A DNA stretch of 22,169 bases from JBEIFW01 sp040382215 (GTDB lineage: Bacteria; Actinomycetota; Acidimicrobiia; Acidimicrobiales; Ilumatobacteraceae). The first letter of the stretch is position 1. Each line of letters begins with the position of its first letter. The stretch lies in NCBI GenBank assembly GCA_040382215.1, contig JBEIFW010000040.1, forward strand, positions 1 to 22,169. The letters run 5' to 3'. Under the pieces are notes generated by a model, which was given only the letters and a program-made list of their open reading frames with translations, was not told the DNA's origin and did no database searches. Positions 21,196 to 22,169 of this stretch are shown one piece after another. The translations under genes were made by a program, and so were the position numbers.

Positions 21196-21217
21196 GCCGA
21201 TCGACCGGACTCAGCCC
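21189..21217. terminator. Bidirectional hairpin terminator with both stop codons in its arms
   Basis: GGGCTGAG (21189-21196) pairs perfectly with CTCAGCCC (21210-21217) around a 13-base loop. The left arm holds the TGA of the fusion protein and the right arm holds the stop of the iron-sulfur gene on the other strand. No T-tract is present. Confidence 0.7.
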
Positions 21218-22065
21218 GGGGCCCGGCGGGTGGTACCGACGTGGACGTACTGCCAGCCGAAGCGACCCTTCACGCACAGGTTGCCTCGGGTGACGTCGTG
21301 GTCGTGCGGGCTGGTCACCTTGACGATCTCGTCGTCCTGGACGTGGAGCGTGAGGGTGCATCCGACGCCGCAGTACGGGCACACCGTGTCGGTCTGGGTC
21401 TGGTCCTCGGGTCGCCATGCGGCGCCGGCCCGCAGCTCGAATTCCCGGTGCGGTACCAGCGCGCCGGTAGGGCACACCGCGATGCAGTTGCCGCAGTAGA
21501 CACAGGCCGACTCGGGAAGCCCGACGGACCATTCGGTGGAGATCCGGGCGTCGAATCCGCGCCCGACGACAGCGATCGCGAACGTGCCCTGCCACTGTTC
21601 ACCGCAGGCATCGACGCACTGGTAGCACAGGATGCAGCGGGCGTAGTCCCGGACGTACAGCTCGTTGTCGAGGATCGGTGCGGCCGCAACGGTCGCGGCG
21701 TCGGGCCCGAAGCGCTGCGGGTCCGCCCCGTACTCGGCCAGACGGTCCCCGATGCCGGGGGTGCGGTCCAGCTCGACACTCGACGCGAGCAGTTCGAGCA
21801 CGAGTCGCCGGCTGTGGCGGGCCCGCTCGGTACCGGTGCGCACCACCATCCCGGGCTCCGCAGGCCGGGAACAGGACGGCACGAGCACGCGGCTGCCGTC
21901 GAGTTCGACCACGCACACCCGGCACGCGTTCGCCGGGGTGAGGGTGTCGCCCCGGCACAAGGTGGGCAGGTCCGCTCCCGCAGCCCGGCACGCGTCGAGC
22001 AGAGTTGCCCCGGCGGGCACCGACACGGCGACGCCGTCGACGGCGAGGGTGACCTCGTCGCTCAC
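21211..22065 (-). CDS. Iron-sulfur protein: N-terminal arm of a formate-dehydrogenase-type alpha subunit, no molybdopterin body
   Basis: A 284-residue electron-transfer protein. Residues 1-75 are a [2Fe-2S] ferredoxin domain with C37, C48, C51 and C65. Residues about 80-120 align with the NuoG/FdhA segment that normally carries a His-Cys [4Fe-4S] cluster, but the H-x3-C-x2-C-x5-C ligands are absent. Residues 140-200 carry two [4Fe-4S] clusters: C144, C147, C150, C154 and C188, C191, C194, C198. Residues 226-270 are the first part of a molybdopterin oxidoreductase, with CPYCGVGC (C229, C232, C236) and C264 in LCVKGRFG. The chain then stops at 284, whereas formate dehydrogenase alpha continues for about 600 residues. 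It could be a natural split subunit or a truncation. GTG 22065 overlaps the upstream NuoF-like stop (GTGA), and GAGG lies upstream, so it is co-translated. Confidence 0.88.
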   Translation of the reverse strand: MSDEVTLAVDGVAVSVPAGATLLDACRAAGADLPTLCRGDTLTPANACRVCVVELDGSRVLVPSCSRPAEPGMVVRTGTERARHSRRLVLELLASSVELDRTPGIGDRLAEYGADPQRFGPDAATVAAAPILDNELYVRDYARCILCYQCVDACGEQWQGTFAIAVVGRGFDARISTEWSVGLPESACVYCGNCIAVCPTGALVPHREFELRAGAAWRPEDQTQTDTVCPYCGVGCTLTLHVQDDEIVKVTSPHDHDVTRGNLCVKGRFGWQYVHVGTTRRAPG

Positions 22066-22169
22066 CGGACGTTCCTCGGGTCGCCCAGGGCCTGTCGTCC
22101 GGCGCCGGTCAGCTCGTCGAGGACCGATGCGACGGCAGCGGCGGCGGCCTGCCCGAGCCCGCAGATCGA
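22062..22169 (-). CDS. NuoF/FdhB-like NADH-binding flavoprotein subunit (C-terminal 35 codons only)
   Basis: Only the last 35 codons and the stop are inside the window. The visible SICGLGQAA resembles the end of NuoF, HoxF and formate dehydrogenase beta, where S-x-C-x-L-x-x-x-A supplies the last cysteine of the [4Fe-4S] cluster that takes electrons from FMN. The rest, ending in GDPRNVR, is an ordinary helical tail. The TGA overlaps the GTG of the iron-sulfur gene by four bases. Together they imply an NAD(H)-linked dehydrogenase. The identification rests on a short stretch plus context. Confidence 0.7.
   Translation of the reverse strand, partial: SICGLGQAAAAAVASVLDELTGAGRQALGDPRNVR

Noticed and set aside
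1..22169. CRISPR arrays, insertion sequences, prophage or integron features, tRNA or rRNA genes
   Set aside because: No regularly spaced repeats, transposase or integrase genes, attachment-like duplications or tRNA-like cloverleaf sequences were recognised by eye; no dedicated search could be run.

Overview
The window is high-GC, densely packed DNA with alternating short operons on both strands and no gene-free stretch over 100 bases. It looks like a chromosome segment of a high-GC Gram-positive (actinobacterial) organism. The gene order pgsA-like / gcvH / FHA protein / MerR (FtsR-type) resembles the mycobacterial pgsA2–gcvH–garA–ftsR neighbourhood. Several genes show a TANNNT -10 box 6-8 nt before the start codon, the pattern of actinobacterial leaderless mRNAs. 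The class (perhaps Acidimicrobiia) is a guess. No tRNA, rRNA, CRISPR array or insertion sequence was seen.

Region 1 (1-4312, minus strand) is a housekeeping run: a CDP-alcohol phosphatidyltransferase, a long nucleotidyltransferase/hexapeptide/phosphomannomutase-like fusion, gcvH with a probable own promoter, a zinc-ribbon FHA protein and the start of an FtsR-like MerR regulator. Region 2 (4337-5583, plus) is an SDR oxidoreductase overlapping a HIT hydrolase. Region 3 (5589-8359) holds a B12-dependent acyl-CoA mutase large subunit, whose active-site residues resemble isobutyryl-CoA mutase more than methylmalonyl-CoA mutase. It is followed by a small unknown gene and diverges from a nitroreductase across a possible repressor operator.

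Region 4 (8381-11898, minus) has two adjacent fold-type II PLP enzymes, one base apart, followed by a hairpin and a stand-alone clpP with its own promoter. Region 5 (11939-15084) has two convergent exported lipoproteins, a beta-propeller and a divergent polysaccharide deacetylase, then a PhzF-family protein. Region 6 (15181-18705) has a soluble hybrid histidine kinase (PAS-PAS-HisKA-HATPase-REC-Hpt) converging on NADP isocitrate dehydrogenase with zero bases between the stop codons. Region 7 (18802-22169) has a membrane/spermidine-synthase-like fusion converging on an iron-sulfur protein. That protein looks like the N-terminal arm of an NAD-linked formate dehydrogenase alpha subunit without its molybdopterin body, and it is preceded by the tail of a NuoF-like flavoprotein.

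The items most worth a second look are the body-less formate dehydrogenase arm with a missing His-Cys cluster motif, the coupled PLP enzyme pair, the mutase specificity signature, the degenerate catalytic loops in the phosphomannomutase-like and deacetylase domains, and convergent-gene hairpins that contain both stop codons.
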